A stretch of 64,000 nucleotides of DNA from assembly GCA_973895155.1 (NCBI GenBank), contig OZ316896.1, positions 23,126,001-23,190,000 on the forward strand. Direction: 5' to 3'. Position 1 is the stretch's first letter. Every line of letters starts with the position of its first letter. The DNA is from Marsupella aquatica. Lineage: Eukaryota > Marchantiophyta. Shown here piece after piece: positions 63,405-64,000 of the stretch. A model generated the notes under the pieces. It was given only the letters and a program-made list of their open reading frames with translations, had not been told where the DNA came from and ran no database searches. Both the position numbers and the translations under genes were made by a program.

Positions 63405-63737
63405 GATCTACTATGTAGGCTTCATGATAGATTTTCTTTGACAAATCTAGCCAAGGAGAAATTTTTTATTTGATCATTGTGCTCCAAGAATTCTGAGTAT
63501 TTTACATTCAGGCTGATAAGGGCTATCTCTTTGAATAATGTTGAATCATATTATTATAACACTTGTCAAAAGCGTATGAGGCTATTGAACAGCTGTTGTT
63601 TTGGAAAAAAGTAAACATCCCCTTCGAATACAGTTGAAGCCTACTTTTTATGAAGACTGTCAAAAGTATATGAGGCTATCAACAGCTCTTATTGAACAGC
63701 TGTTGTTTTGGAAAACATTAAACATCCCCTTCTAATA
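63405..63737. other. Intergenic; short direct repeat
   Basis: TTGAACAGCTGTTGTTTTGGAAAA occurs twice (about 63584 and 63692). Otherwise unremarkable. Confidence 0.5.
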
Positions 63738-64000
63738 ATTAAGCACGAAAGACAATCTCGAGGACAATCAATGCCCCTAATTGTACTAATCCGGGCAGGG
63801 AACCCTTCGGGCAGTTTTTGCTGCCACGTTGCCCTTTCAGGACCGGCCCAGGTCCTGCACACCAGGCAAGCAGGTCCCGCTCACCTTGGCGCCCTCCACC
63901 CTACAAATGCCCTCCGCCAGCCCTCCGTCTGCCCTTCACCCGTCCGTCAACCATAATGGGTCCCACAACACCCCCGTTGGGAAGCCATCGCATCAAGCCC
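63738..64000. mobile_element. Non-autonomous TIR transposon, copy 3 (cut by window end)
   Basis: ATTAAGCACGAAAGACAATC followed by TCGAGG matches the left terminus of the elements at 20400 and 21272. The right end lies beyond the window. The eight bases before it (TTCTAATA) should recur after its right end. Confidence 0.6.

Overview
The window looks like nuclear DNA of a land plant. It is AT-rich and repeat-rich, with intron-containing genes spread far apart. Three things point to a plant with swimming sperm, most likely a bryophyte such as a moss: an H1-derived, arginine-rich protamine-like gene, plant-type NPH3 and RPS3 genes, and several plant transposon families. I cannot name the species. 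All exon boundaries were read by eye from GT/AG sites and codon phase.

Layout. Bases 1-3258 are the 3' part of a Helitron with a broken RepHel gene, a minisatellite and a diagnostic hairpin-CTAG end. RPS3, encoding cytosolic ribosomal protein uS3, lies at 5530-7165 on the plus strand in six exons. The protamine-like histone gene is at 12854-14026 on the minus strand with no introns. From 14 to 29 kb there is mostly intergenic DNA. It holds tandem repeats and two non-autonomous DNA transposons with 8-bp target duplications and tRNA-like cores, one of them inserted in a 52-bp tandem array.

An NPH3-family gene can be assembled from four exons at 29390-32322 on the minus strand. Two diverged copies of a GC-rich-core repeat face each other at 34.1-34.7 and 36.7-37.4 kb, and a 5'-truncated LINE-like fragment lies at 38.8-40.06 kb. 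From 40 to 50 kb I found only tandem repeats and unassigned DNA.

The most interesting locus is on the minus strand at 50.9-55.8 kb. At least seven exons with consistent phases encode a signal peptide and a cysteine-rich ectodomain whose C-terminal half resembles the Frizzled/Mid1-type cysteine-rich domain. A second multi-exon minus-strand gene at 58.3-60.8 kb encodes a small predicted membrane protein that I do not recognise. Between these two genes are coding-like minus-strand frames that I could not assemble. The right end has a tRNA-derived SINE-like copy, a possible terminal exon at 63.1-63.4 kb and the start of a third DNA transposon cut by the window edge.

The genes appear to be independent housekeeping or developmental genes. 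I see no operon-like or pathway cluster.
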